Shown: positions 9,360 through 18,722, counted from the first letter of the stretch. The stretch: 64,000 nt of DNA from Arminella tubonensis (GCF_003240585.1 NZ_PCDP01000002.1:62001-126000); one strand, 5' to 3'. Numbers and translations are program-made. The notes: a model not told the origin generated them from the sequence alone.

Positions 9360-10043
9360 ATGCCGAAAGTACTTTTGATCGACGACGACACCGAGCTAAC
9401 CGCCCTACTCAGCGAATATCTCGAAGAGGAGGGTTTTGAGGTGGAGACGTCGGCAGATGCCCGGGTCGGCATAGCAGGGGCTGCCGACCAATCGGCGGAC
9501 ATTATTGTTCTCGACGTGATGATGCCGCGGATGAACGGAATAGATGCTCTTCAGCGCATCCGACGGCTAGGCGACGTCCCCATTTTGATGCTGACAGCAA
9601 AAGGCGATGACATCGACCGGATTTCCGGTCTCAACTTTGGTGCGGATGACTATGTTGCAAAGCCATGTTCTCCGGGGGAATTAGTTGCGCGCATTCGCGC
9701 CATTCTTAGGCGGGCAGGCAGCAGGTTTGGTGATGAGAATGTTCTTCACGTCGGGAACCTGATCTTGCATCCGGCCGGTCGAACTGCCCAATGGCAAGGC
9801 AAACCGCTGGAATTGACGGGTGCCGAATTCAATATACTCGAGGTGCTGGCTCGCAATGCCGGACAATTGGTTCCAAAACAGGATATCTCCCGGCGCGCAT
9901 TCGGCCGAGCTCTGACACCGTTTGATCGTCGCATCGATGTTCACATCAGCAGCGTACGCCAGAAGCTCGGCACCCGTGGTGACGGCACGTCGTGGATTCG
10001 TTCCATACGCGGTCAGGGATATCAACTGGTGCAGGAGCTCTGA
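9360..10043 (+). CDS. OmpR-family response regulator
   Basis: A 227-residue two-component regulator starting at MPKVLLIDDD; an in-frame ATG 18 bases upstream is possible but lacks a ribosome site. The receiver domain has the acidic pocket (IDDD) and phospho-acceptor Asp52 (VLDVMMPRMNG). The C-terminal winged-helix domain ends in the family-typical VDVHISSVRQKL and IRSIRGQGYQL. Its stop overlaps the kinase start by one base, so the two form one operon. The gene diverges from an RND efflux operon and probably controls it, as in AdeRS/AdeABC-like arrangements; that link is inference from position and the phased repeats. Confidence 0.93.
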   Translation: MPKVLLIDDDTELTALLSEYLEEEGFEVETSADARVGIAGAADQSADIIVLDVMMPRMNGIDALQRIRRLGDVPILMLTAKGDDIDRISGLNFGADDYVAKPCSPGELVARIRAILRRAGSRFGDENVLHVGNLILHPAGRTAQWQGKPLELTGAEFNILEVLARNAGQLVPKQDISRRAFGRALTPFDRRIDVHISSVRQKLGTRGDGTSWIRSIRGQGYQLVQEL

Positions 10044-11308
10044 TGCGAAAGCTATTTTGGAGAATCTTCGCAATTGTTTGGCTCACAATGGCTATATCAA
10101 TCGCGCTATTGTTCGCGATAAGTTCCGTCTTTGGACTGCTGCCCCCCGTCCAGGAACTACGCGATCAACGGACATCCTTGGCGATCGAAACGGCCACCAG
10201 GCTATTGGCGACAAACGGGGTTGACGCCACACAACAATTCCTGTCGGCCGTTGCGCAGACGCCCTCGCCCGTCCACTTAAACCTGACGGCCATCGGCGGG
10301 CCGATGGAATGCTCCATCAAGGCAATCGGCAAATTTGAAAGACATGTCGTCAACGCCGGCCACTGCTTTCAGCTGAGCGCTGAGGCGACGGAAATGGACT
10401 TTCTATCGCGCAATCTGCCGAAGCTCGTCCCTTGGACTTCAGCAATGTTTGCTGCCGCATTCGCAGCCTATTGGCTGGCCCAATATCTAACACGGCCGGT
10501 GGAGCAATTGAAGCGCGGATTGCGTGCGCTGGCGCAGGGCCAATTCGACGTAAGAATAGGCAATAAAATCGATCGAAAGAGGGATGAGATTGCAGCGCTT
10601 GCTCATGACTTTGATGTCACCGCCGCGCGTCTGCAAGAGTTCCAGGATGTCCAGCAGGGCCTCTTTCACGATATATCGCATGAACTCCGATCACCTCTGT
10701 CCCGGCTTCAAGCTGCTATCGGCCTTCTGAAAAAGAATCCCAGTCGACTGGATGCAATGACCGAGCGTCTCGAACGGGAAATCGCAAGAATGGATGATCT
10801 TGTCGGGGAGGTTTTGACTCTCGCCAGACTTACGGCAACGGAAACTCCGCCACTGGAGCAACAAACCCTTGACCTCGTCGACCTTCTTCGGGAGATCGTC
10901 GATGATTGCGCATTTGAAGGCGCTGCCCGTAATGTTTGCGTAGTCTATAACGGAGCGGAATCCTTCGTAACATCCTTAAACGGCGAGCTTATCTATAGAG
11001 CGATAGAAAACGTGGTGCGAAACGCTGTCAAATATTCCCCTTCAAATGCGCGAGTTATAGTTAACACTGAGCGGGAATACGAGGCCTTCGTAATCACCGT
11101 CGCGGATCAAGGCCCAGGCATCCCTAAAGACATTCTCGACGTCATCTTTCAGCCGTTCCGGCGCGGAAGTATTCTTTCCACGGGTGTCGTCGGCTTTGGC
11201 CTCGGATTGGCGATAACAAAACATGCCTTCGCCCGGCACGGCGGCCAAGTACAAGCCGAGCTTCCATCAGAGGGCGGACTGCTCATGCGCATGAGCCTTC
11301 CTGCCTAA
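10043..11308 (+). CDS. Membrane sensor histidine kinase, partner of the preceding regulator
   Basis: 421 residues from the ATG at 10043, which overlaps the regulator stop (TGATG). Two transmembrane segments (LFWRIFAIVWLTMAISIALL, and TSAMFAAAFAAYWLAQYL near residue 140) flank a short periplasmic sensor loop. A HAMP domain, the H-box (FHDISHELRSPLSRLQ), the N-box (ENVVRNAVKYSP) and glycine-rich boxes (DQGPGIPKD, GFGLGLAI) follow. All catalytic blocks are intact. The small loop suggests sensing of envelope or membrane-associated cues. Cognate with the OmpR-type regulator and probably governs the divergent efflux pump. Confidence 0.93.
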   Translation: MRKLFWRIFAIVWLTMAISIALLFAISSVFGLLPPVQELRDQRTSLAIETATRLLATNGVDATQQFLSAVAQTPSPVHLNLTAIGGPMECSIKAIGKFERHVVNAGHCFQLSAEATEMDFLSRNLPKLVPWTSAMFAAAFAAYWLAQYLTRPVEQLKRGLRALAQGQFDVRIGNKIDRKRDEIAALAHDFDVTAARLQEFQDVQQGLFHDISHELRSPLSRLQAAIGLLKKNPSRLDAMTERLEREIARMDDLVGEVLTLARLTATETPPLEQQTLDLVDLLREIVDDCAFEGAARNVCVVYNGAESFVTSLNGELIYRAIENVVRNAVKYSPSNARVIVNTEREYEAFVITVADQGPGIPKDILDVIFQPFRRGSILSTGVVGFGLGLAITKHAFARHGGQVQAELPSEGGLLMRMSLPA

Positions 11309-11577
11309 CTCCGATAAATTTGCGAGAGGGCAAACCGCGCTCTACTCTCGTGCTTTTGTTTGCGCTCCGATGATTCTCGCAATAACTGCCGCCTTTTACA
11401 GTTGACTTCGGTACATCGGTTCGAGCACCCGTCGCCGAAAGGCCAACCTCGTTTTGCAAAACGGTCATCGACTTCCACGAAATGATCGATCAAAAGTCCC
11501 GCGAAGCTTGATAGTTGGCTTCTAGCAGCAAAGAAAGTTTGATCGCATCTTTTGCCAACGGCGTGGAAAGGACATCG

Positions 11578-11832
11578 CTACGTCGGAAATGCAATCATCT
11601 CACCGTGGTTGAAGGGCAGACGGAAGGTCAGATCACCCGACTGAAGCCCCTTGAACGGCAAATATACGGTCGTGAGCCGAGATCGATCTGCCTCCGGCAG
11701 ATTGATCAATCGATCCGCGCGACCTAGCCGCTTCCTTTCGGCAAATGTGCCCCAGAGCCGAGATCTGACCCGCAGTGATGTATGTTTCGGGTCGAGTATT
11801 GCGGTCAGGTTTCGCCCTATTGACCCGTCACC
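11578..11832 (-). other. Protein-like open stretch without an ATG, possible gene remnant
   Basis: Between two TAG codons the minus strand is open for 84 codons with protein-like content, for example ILDPKHTSLRVRSRLWGTF, then VYLPFKGLQSGDLTFRLPF ending GEMIAFPT. No ATG is present; a TTG would allow only the last 44 residues. I do not recognise the family. The rest of the 11309-12060 gap holds only the repeated stem structure listed next. Confidence 0.25.
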
Positions 11833-11854
11833 CTACCGGTAGCGGGTCTTTTTT
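11767..11854 (+). ncRNA. Attenuator-like RNA with two identical stems ending in an intrinsic terminator
   Basis: GACCCG (11767-11772), CGGGTC (11788-11793), GACCCG (11822-11827) and CGGGTC (11843-11848) follow one another, and the last is followed by six T. Strands 1:2 and 3:4 can pair, and so can 2:3, which is the layout of a terminator/antiterminator switch. No plus-strand gene follows, so a free-standing small RNA or a distal terminator for the kinase operon is equally possible. Confidence 0.4.
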
Positions 11855-12060
11855 GATCTTCAGCAACACAAGGCAAACGCAAACAGGCGCATCTTTGGGG
11901 GAATGCGGCGCCTGCAAAGGTTAACCGTTTAATGTTGTCGTTTATTCTGTGACCTTTGCAATGAGATATCCCCATAGTGGATCGATGGCATTACAGGCCA
12001 CACGAGGATCGGCGCCGTGATCCTTTCTTCCGTCGAGCAACAACGCTGCATTGCAGGCGA

Positions 12061-14085
12061 CTACCGCATCGGAAACTTCCCGGTTATGACGGTATTTACA
12101 AGAGTTTGCGCGAATGCCGCGTGAAGTTCGAGCTGGTTGAACGGCTTGCTGACAACCGGGAAGTCGACCTTTTGCCCCTGCTCCATGCGGTCGCTGTAGC
12201 CGGTCATAAGGACGATCCTCAAGTTTGGCAGAAGTCGCCTCGAGATTTCCGCAAGCTCGATCCCCGACATACCCGGCATCATGATATCGCTCAGCAGCCC
12301 GTCGAGATCCCTCCTCGCCCCAAGTACCTCCAGAGCGTCGCGGGCGCTCCTTGCGGTGAGTACCTCCACCACGTCGCCCTCGACTGATATGCGGGCCGCC
12401 TCAAGCGACGCGGGCGTGTCGTCGACAATGAGCAGCCGCCGTGGCAACGTCGCTGCCCCTTCGCCCGTTGGCTTGGCTATGGCTTCTCGAGCTCGCGGCA
12501 GATAAATAGTGATTGCGGTGCCGACGGACGTTATGCTCGCTACCGATACGCCGCCCCCGCTGCGTTCCGCAAAGTTTTTTACCTGGGCCAGACCCAGACC
12601 GGGCGCGCCTCCTGGCTTTGTGGTAAAAAGTGGTTCGAAAATTCGGGCGATGATGCCGGGCGTGATGCCCGTCCCGGTGTCTCTTATGGTGATCGCGACG
12701 TGGGCCCCACTAAGGCGGTCGGACTCTGAACGAGCGTCGGCGACATTTCGAGCCCGGAGAATTATTTCCCCGCCGCTGGGCATCGCCTCGCGGGCGTTAG
12801 TGACGAGATTTATAAGTGCGATCTCCAGCGACTTGGCCTCGATCGTCGCAGGCCATAGAAGGGGATCCACGGCGTATTCGACAAGGATGGTGTCGTTCGC
12901 CGCCTGCCGCAGCAGCGGATGCACCTCCCGAAGCGTGGCGATGAGATCGGTGACTTCAGCGGTCTGATTGGATTTTCGTGAGAACGACAACAGCCGCTGC
13001 GTCATCTCCTTGCCTCTCGTAACGCCTTCAAGCATCGAATCGAGAACCTGCTGCACCCGGCTGTCGTCTTGCGGCCTCCTGCGTATTGCGTTGGCTCCCG
13101 CCTGGAAGATCATGAGAAGGTTGTTAAAGTCGTGGGCCACCTGACCAGTCAGTTTTCCTAGCGCCTCCATTCTTTGCGCGTTCGCCATCGTGGTTTCCTG
13201 CTCGCGGCGCTGGACGAACTCCCGATAGAATAGGAGAATGGCAACGCCCGAGCAAACGAGGGTAGCAAAGCAGGTGACGAGAAGAAGGAGCGACGTCTTC
13301 CACGAGAGAGACCTGTATTCTGAGACGGGCATAGCGGCTGTAACGCTCCAGCCGGTTGTGCCGACAGCAGACGAAGCGACCCTGACGATTTCGCCGCTGG
13401 GAAGCATCGCTTCTTCCGCGTCCGCCTTCCCCATGCGCGCGTAGGTTCTTGCCGGCTGCCCCGTCTGGGCTCCAGTATCCAGCGCTGCGACGACCGCACC
13501 TGCTCCGTCCGTCGCCCAGGCTTGCCAGCCCACACCCTGTCCATCTTGCTGGAGGACGGTGGAGATTTCGGAAGGGCGGATTATCGCGGTGAGCTCTAAG
13601 ACGGTCTCACCATTCCTCAGTACAGGCACTCGAACCGGAAACCCAAAATCTCCTAAAAGCCCCTTGCTAACATCTCCAATGACCGGCGAGCTAACCGCCT
13701 CAATCTTCCCATCGTTTATGCTGCCTGCGAGCTGTTTCGCCTCCTGCGGCGGCACTGTGACGATCACGTTGCCTTTTACGTCAGTCACCTGCAGCAGACC
13801 CCACGCAGGGAAGCGCGCCAGCAGACGCCGTGCGATCTCGCCAAACCCCGCCGCCGTCACGGGCGGGTCGACGCGGGGCGATTCCGACAGTATCGAAAGG
13901 AGCTGGATCTGGGTTGAGAGTTCCCTGTTGAGGGCAACTGCCAAGGTAGCTGCCTGCTCGGAGACTTGCTTGTCGAACGCAGCCCGCTGCTGCTGAAGCA
14001 GGTATTGGCCGAACAATCCACCAAGAAGAACGACCGGTATAATTGCTGCGAGCATTAGCAGGAACATCGGGCGAATGCGTGCCAT
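12061..14085 (-). CDS. Hybrid sensor histidine kinase with C-terminal receiver domain
   Basis: 674 residues from the ATG at 14085, which follows a good ribosome site (GGGAGG, spacing 7); the open frame continues 28 codons upstream without support. An N-terminal transmembrane helix (FLLMLAAIIPVVLLGGLF) and a periplasmic cache-like sensor of about 250 residues lead to a second membrane helix (LLLLVTCFATLVCSGVAILL). The kinase core follows: GQVAHDFNNLL with His near residue 317, an N-box NLVTNAREAMP, and G-boxes DTGTGITP and GLGLAQV. The terminal receiver carries LSDIMMPGMSG with Asp near 598. It likely phosphorylates its own receiver or passes phosphate to an unlinked regulator. No partner gene is adjacent. 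Confidence 0.9.
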   Translation of the reverse strand: MARIRPMFLLMLAAIIPVVLLGGLFGQYLLQQQRAAFDKQVSEQAATLAVALNRELSTQIQLLSILSESPRVDPPVTAAGFGEIARRLLARFPAWGLLQVTDVKGNVIVTVPPQEAKQLAGSINDGKIEAVSSPVIGDVSKGLLGDFGFPVRVPVLRNGETVLELTAIIRPSEISTVLQQDGQGVGWQAWATDGAGAVVAALDTGAQTGQPARTYARMGKADAEEAMLPSGEIVRVASSAVGTTGWSVTAAMPVSEYRSLSWKTSLLLLVTCFATLVCSGVAILLFYREFVQRREQETTMANAQRMEALGKLTGQVAHDFNNLLMIFQAGANAIRRRPQDDSRVQQVLDSMLEGVTRGKEMTQRLLSFSRKSNQTAEVTDLIATLREVHPLLRQAANDTILVEYAVDPLLWPATIEAKSLEIALINLVTNAREAMPSGGEIILRARNVADARSESDRLSGAHVAITIRDTGTGITPGIIARIFEPLFTTKPGGAPGLGLAQVKNFAERSGGGVSVASITSVGTAITIYLPRAREAIAKPTGEGAATLPRRLLIVDDTPASLEAARISVEGDVVEVLTARSARDALEVLGARRDLDGLLSDIMMPGMSGIELAEISRRLLPNLRIVLMTGYSDRMEQGQKVDFPVVSKPFNQLELHAAFAQTLVNTVITGKFPMR

Positions 14086-14646
14086 GGAACCTCCCAAATT
14101 ATCCTTCGGACATAGAGCGTTTCCTTGAAAAGCAAGAAGGAGCGAGCCCCGTGACATTCGTGGCCACACCTAGCGTGCTCTCTGGCTTGCGCACCTCAGC
14201 AAATGGAGAAAGATCGTGTGAAGCAGTGGACGCGGGAGGAGCATCTAGCCTGGGCTTTGAGAAACTCAACGACGAATTTCCCGTCCTGGGCGCTGCTCAG
14301 TTTTCACTGTCAGATGGCAGGCCAACCATAGACACCTGTCTCGTCATCGTTTCGACGGACGGCTGGCAAGCAATGATCATGCTCGTTAGGTCGTCCCCTC
14401 ATGGAAGTCGGCCGGTTCGCAGCCATTTGTGGGTGACGATCATGCTGATGCGACAGCAACGAATCGTCACTTCAGTATTGTTCGAGTGACAACGTGGACG
14501 CCTGGCCAGACATTGGCCGAATGATCTTGCCGTGGCTTGCGCCCACGGAGACGGACGGTCGGCTGACATTGGCGCCGACCATGCCACTTCCGTCAGACAA
14601 AGATTCTCAATGCCGACCTCTGACTGTGCAGGTCAACCCTCCCAGC
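14086..14646. other. Intergenic stretch, no recognisable gene
   Basis: Only overlapping short frames without family character are present. The 3-prime part borders the oxidase relics listed next, so more eroded sequence of that operon may be hidden here. Confidence 0.4.
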
Positions 14647-14748
14647 TTAGGCCACAAGCATCGGACCGATGAGAAGCCCGGTCAATGTAACCAGCCCACG
14701 CCCGCTAGCCAAAGCGCAATGAACCAGCCCGCCCGCTGCAAGACCAAC
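14647..14748 (-). pseudogene. DUF2474-type small oxidase-subunit relic
   Basis: Two adjacent frames give RAGWFIALWLAGVG and LVTLTGLLIGPMLVA, which together reproduce the single-helix DUF2474 protein found after cioB/cydB in cyanide-insensitive quinol oxidase operons. One frameshift separates the halves and no start codon is left. It lies 8 bases after the cioB tail relic in the expected gene order. Confidence 0.5.
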
Positions 14749-14755
14749 GTGGTGC

Positions 14756-14835
14756 TTAATGGTACCCCTTCTCCGGGGCGGTCTTGCCGTGGAACACCCA
14801 GTAGACGTAGCAAAGCTGACTGGTGATAAAGCTCT
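14756..14835 (-). pseudogene. Tail of a cytochrome bd/CIO-type quinol oxidase subunit II
   Basis: The last residues before the stop at 14756 read YVYWVFHGKTAPEKGYH, closely resembling the conserved C-terminal end (YWVFRGKV..GEGYH) of CydB/CioB. Upstream codons in this frame no longer match, so only about 25 residues remain. Together with the DUF2474 relic this marks a deleted cioAB operon. Confidence 0.5.
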
Positions 14836-15065
14836 TCGAACAATTGACGCCTTGTGGGCCTGACCCAACGCAAGACACGCCTGTCGTTGAAATCGGCGAG
14901 CAATTCGGCAATCGCCGCGTTCTCATTTCCACGAGCGCAATGCGAGCTAGCCCTCGTCGCCTGAAAGCTAAATGAAAGGTTGCGTGTGACACGCTTGCTT
15001 GCTGCATCGGGGAGGAAGCGCCAGCCGGCGAACCGATGCGTTTTACAAAATAGGAGGAGGTTTCT

Positions 15066-16079
15066 ATGCCTAAATCGCACACGCTCTTCAACGCCTTGGT
15101 TTTTTCGCTTGCTGTGGGCGGCGTCTCGTTGAGCGCGCCTGTCGCCCAAGCCGCAGACAAAGTGACCATCATGGTAGGTGGCTACGAAAAACAGATCTAT
15201 TTGCCAGCCAAACTAGCAGAATCACTCGGTTATTTTAAGGATGAGGGTCTCGACGTCGAGTTGCTGAATGAACCAGCCGGCGTTGATGCAGAAAACCAGT
15301 TGCTGGCGGGAGCCGTCCAGGGCGTCGTTGGCTTTTACGATCATTGCGTCGATCTTCAGGCAAAGGGAAAGTTCGTCGAGTCCATTGTCCAATTCAGTCA
15401 AGCGCCTGGCGAAGTTGAACTGGTGTCTGCGAAACATCCTGAAATCAAATCAGCTGCGGACCTCAAAGGAAAAAGTGTTGGCGTAACCGGTCTCGGCTCG
15501 TCGACAAATTTCCTAACACATTATTTGGTGACGAAGGCAGGCTTGCAGTCAGGAGATGTGACGTCTGTTCCCGTCGGAGCCGGGACGACATTCATAGCTG
15601 CGATGCAGCAAGATACCATTCAGGCAGGTATGACGACGGAGCCTACGATTTCGCGACTGCTAAAGACGAAGGAAGCGACTGTTCTCGTTGACATGCGTAC
15701 GGTCGGAGCAACCCGGGCAGCACTTGGCGGTACCTATCCGGCCGCTTCATTTTACGTCGAGAGTGACTGGGTCGACGCTCACAAAGAAACCGCGCAGAAA
15801 CTTGCAAACGCCTTCGTGAAAACTCTCCGCTTCATTAGCAGTCATTCCGCCGCCGAAATCGCCGAGAAGATGCCAAAGGATTTCTACGTCGGTGACAAGG
15901 ATGGCTATGTCGCTGCCCTCAATGACGGCAAGGCCATGTTTACACCTGATGGCGTGATGCCTGAAGATGGCCCGAAGACGGTTCTTGCGGTACTTTCCCA
16001 AGGTAACAAAGACATCCAAGGCAAGCCGATTGACCTTTCGAAGACCTACACGAGCGAATTCGTCAAGAAAGTGAAGTAA
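15066..16079 (+). CDS. ABC transporter solute-binding protein (NMT1/ThiY/SsuA-like), orphan
   Basis: 337 residues with a strong ribosome site (GGAGGAGG, spacing 5) and a classical Sec signal peptide (FNALVFSLAVGGVSLS, cleavage after AQA at about residue 29). The mature protein opens TIMVGGYEKQIYLPAKLAES, the layout of the NMT1-like superfamily that binds nitrate, sulfonates, taurine, thiamine precursors or related compounds. GSSTNFLTHYLVTKAG and a TTEPTISR block support the fold. No permease or ATPase gene lies nearby; the flanking DNA is eroded, so its transporter partner may have been lost or be encoded elsewhere. Substrate unknown. Confidence 0.88.
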   Translation: MPKSHTLFNALVFSLAVGGVSLSAPVAQAADKVTIMVGGYEKQIYLPAKLAESLGYFKDEGLDVELLNEPAGVDAENQLLAGAVQGVVGFYDHCVDLQAKGKFVESIVQFSQAPGEVELVSAKHPEIKSAADLKGKSVGVTGLGSSTNFLTHYLVTKAGLQSGDVTSVPVGAGTTFIAAMQQDTIQAGMTTEPTISRLLKTKEATVLVDMRTVGATRAALGGTYPAASFYVESDWVDAHKETAQKLANAFVKTLRFISSHSAAEIAEKMPKDFYVGDKDGYVAALNDGKAMFTPDGVMPEDGPKTVLAVLSQGNKDIQGKPIDLSKTYTSEFVKKVK

Positions 16080-16095
16080 GCGTGCGAGAGACGAG

Positions 16096-16116
16096 CCTCC
16101 GGCGCCCGGCCGGAGG
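16096..16116 (+). terminator. Hairpin after the solute-binding protein gene
   Basis: CCTCCGG (16096-16102) and CCGGAGG (16110-16116) form a GC-rich stem 17 bases after the stop codon. There is no T tract, so it may stabilise the transcript end rather than act as an intrinsic terminator. Confidence 0.4.
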
Positions 16117-16609
16117 TCAGCTTGCGGAACAGGGTTGCGGTCGGCGCAGCCAGGTGAAGACGCCAATGCGCATGGAATTCCGTTCTTATCTTCGCGTCGC
16201 CGATATCCGACTACCTTATCGAGACCGATCGGCGTCTCAGGAACTCTAGGATCGGTCGGGTAGATAAGTGCATTGATCTTGGCGCACCCGAAAAAGCGCA
16301 GAGTGTACAGAGGTCCAGACCCCCTGATCAATGTCTTTACCTATCTGCAGTCCGGCGCCCTGGGCACGGATCGTGGCCCTTTGAAGCGCGCCAATAGTCA
16401 AGCCTGTGGAAATGTTTCGCCTCTCATTGTGCCGCATGAGGTCAACTGCTCGCACCGGTGCCAAAACGAACGAGCCCGTGTCTGACGGGCCGGCCTCTCC
16501 CCAGCGCGCGGGGACGAGATGTCGACCAATCGGTGCCAGTCCAATCGTGCCCAGGCGGCGATCTAGCGGGAGTTGATGTTATCGCCAAGGCGATCAGCAT
16601 GTCTGTCTA
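16117..16609. other. Intergenic stretch, no recognisable gene
   Basis: Only short overlapping frames without family character were seen between the solute-binding protein and the convergent ligase gene. Confidence 0.4.
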
Positions 16610-17827
16610 TTAGGCGGTCGGATCCGAGCCTGCCCCCATTTCGATCTGATCATACGTACACTGGCCAGGCCGTTTATCTGGTCGCCACCGAATGATCTTG
16701 GTCCCGTGGCGGAAGCGATGGCCGGTGACATGATCGAATCTGACTTCCACGACTAGGACAGGATTCAGAGGCTCCCACTCGTCGCTCTTTTCTGTACTCC
16801 AGCGACTCGGGCCACCTGGTGCTTTGCCATCAAACCCAGGAGCCTGCCGAAGCGCCTCCAGCCTTCCCGTTAGGCCCGAGCGCTCGTCGTCGGTAATCGT
16901 TGCGGTGAAGCCTACATGATCGAGCTTGCCACGTTCGTTATATAGCCCAAGCAGAAGCGACCCAACCTGCCTGGATTTGCTCCGATATCGAAATCCGCCG
17001 ACGACACAGTCGGCAGTGCGTAGTCGCTTGACTTTGATCATAGCGCGTTCGCCCGATTGATAGAGCGTGTCGAGATGTTTGCAGATGACGCCGTCTGTTC
17101 CGCCGCTCCCCGCTTCGGATAACCACCGTCGGGCTTGTTTCAGATGATTGGCGATAGGGGACAGCGTCAACTTTCCGCGGCGCTCGGCCTGCACCGAGAA
17201 GGCTTCGAGTTCTGCGCGGCGTTCCGAGAGCGGGCAGTCGATGAGGGTTCTGCCGTCAGGGGTGAGAAGGATGTCGAACATCACAAGCTTCGCTGGATTT
17301 TCGGCCGATAATTTGCGAATGCGGCTCTCGGCGGGATGCAACCTCATCTGCAACGCTTCGAACGACAGCAGGCCATCGATCTCGATAACCAATTCACCGT
17401 CGATCACGAATCGCTCTGCCGGTAAATGCTGCAGGAAGGCCACGACCTCCGGGAAATACCTGGCAAGCGGCTTGCCCGACTTTGCCCGAAGATCGACGTT
17501 CATCCCTTCCTTAAAGGCAAGGCAGCGAAACCCATCCCATTTCGGCTCGTACTGCCAGCGTTTACCCTCTGGCAATGCCTCTGCCGAACGTGCTTCCATT
17601 GGAGCAATATCAAGCGGAAGACCAAATTCTGCCATGTCCTGATCAGCGGCTGCAACCATCCCGCCAGCAGCGATCAGCGTCACTCGGTCCTCGGTGACGC
17701 CTGACACCACTCTATGTACATCCTTCAGTCCTCTGGCGGGTATCTCAGACGTGTTTTCAGCCGCGCGCACGCGACCTTGCTCTTTGGCTGCATTAACCTC
17801 CGGCTCTGGCTTATGCTGTTTGCTCAC
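16610..17827 (-). CDS. ATP-dependent DNA ligase (LigC/LigD ligase-domain type)
   Basis: A 405-residue stand-alone ATP-dependent ligase. The adenylation motif EPKWDGFR places the nucleotidyl-lysine at about residue 96; FVIDGELVIE, FDILLTPDGR and GTDGVICKH are later nucleotidyltransferase motifs. An OB-fold with SLLLGLYN and the closing WRPDKRPGQCTYDQIE follow. The GTG start at 17827 is favoured by a GGGAGG ribosome site six bases upstream, giving a 64-residue N-terminal extension of no known family; internal ATGs at 17659 and 17635 would give the usual family start (MAEFGLPLDIAP). It seals nicks and may work with Ku in end joining, but its neighbouring ku is broken. Preceded by an EcfG-type promoter. 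Confidence 0.9.
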   Translation of the reverse strand: MSKQHKPEPEVNAAKEQGRVRAAENTSEIPARGLKDVHRVVSGVTEDRVTLIAAGGMVAAADQDMAEFGLPLDIAPMEARSAEALPEGKRWQYEPKWDGFRCLAFKEGMNVDLRAKSGKPLARYFPEVVAFLQHLPAERFVIDGELVIEIDGLLSFEALQMRLHPAESRIRKLSAENPAKLVMFDILLTPDGRTLIDCPLSERRAELEAFSVQAERRGKLTLSPIANHLKQARRWLSEAGSGGTDGVICKHLDTLYQSGERAMIKVKRLRTADCVVGGFRYRSKSRQVGSLLLGLYNERGKLDHVGFTATITDDERSGLTGRLEALRQAPGFDGKAPGGPSRWSTEKSDEWEPLNPVLVVEVRFDHVTGHRFRHGTKIIRWRPDKRPGQCTYDQIEMGAGSDPTA

Positions 17828-17874
17828 CGAATGCCTCCCTAGCTCGATTGGCGTTATTCAGCCTCGCTAAAAGC

Positions 17875-17901
17875 GGAACAATTGCCGGTCGAGCAAGTTC
17901 C
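17875..17901. promoter_or_regulatory. EcfG-type promoter matching on both strands, upstream of the ligase
   Basis: The plus strand reads GGAAC, 17 bases, GTTCC. Because the ends are inverted repeats, both strands show GGAAC-N17-GTT. The minus-strand version points at the ligase about 50 bases away; the plus-strand version points into DNA with no recognised gene. Confidence 0.6.
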
Positions 17902-18440
17902 GCAACCCAATAGGATGGAGCTGAAACCTGCAAACTCGGTGAAACATCGAGGGATTGCCAGTGAGAGCAAGGATGCGATCGGGGTTTCTGGCTGCCTGCG
18001 TCTGTCGCAAGCATGTAGATTTCGCCGGCGGGCCTCGCCGTTCGCGGTGCCCGCAAAGGCAGCCCCAAAGGTGCCTGCGACATTACAAAACGTCCAGATC
18101 AGCGAAATCGGTTGATACCCCGGTGTGGATTGGACCGAAGCTCGTAAAGCTGCAGGCTTTTACCCATGCCGGCCGTAGCGTAAGAATTCCGGAAGATAGC
18201 AGCGCGCCGATCTTGCCGAGAGTGATTGCTCCTCAAACGATACCTTGGGCGCCTCGAGCAATTTCTGAGACTGCCGTTTGATTCAGGCTCTCCCCTGCCG
18301 TCGGGCCCCGGTCTCCGCAAGTCGATGCCATTCTGGCATATTTCAAAGACGGCTTCAACATGACAAGTTCCTCCAGGCCGCGAGGCTGTTGGCTCCAAAG
18401 ACTGTTAATTGGCCGCCCGTACAGACTTTTTGTTCGAAAA
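17902..18440. other. Eroded stretch between ku relic and ligase
   Basis: It should hold the rest of ku if gene order was ku then ligase, but I could not match any frame to the Ku core. One minus-strand stretch, ISLIWTFCNVAGTFGAAFAG, looks membrane-like but is not recognised. Confidence 0.3.
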
Positions 18441-18722
18441 TCAGCAAGCCAGCGTTTCAGGAAATAGGACGGCCGCAACGCAGACTGACCGCCTTGCCTC
18501 TAAGATCGTCGCCCTCAACACCCGACCGTCCGGCTCTGTAGCTTCATCCTCTTCATTAACCTCCTTTCCGGTGACAACGTCGACGAAGCGGCTAACGACA
18601 CGGTTTTTGGTGTCCTCGTTTAGGGTGTGGAACCGGAATTTCTCATTCTCCGAAGGCGTCATCGCCACCGGACAGTGACCAGCGACAGCTCAGGCAACAT
18701 CCCGGAATGGTAGCGGCGCCAT
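18441..18722 (-). pseudogene. Ku-type DNA end-binding protein, N-terminal relic
   Basis: The ATG at 18722 begins MAPLPFRD, then after frameshifts LSLVT, CPVAMTPSENEKFRFHTLN, and NRVVSRFVDVVTG with KEVNEEDE. This is the start of a bacterial Ku homodimer subunit (compare MAPR.FWKGYLRLSLVTCPVAM). The family continuation (the ELE.IALESTRTI region onward) is missing and the frame ends at 18441, so only the first quarter survives. An intact ku would normally accompany LigD, which is encoded 6 kb away. Confidence 0.7.
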
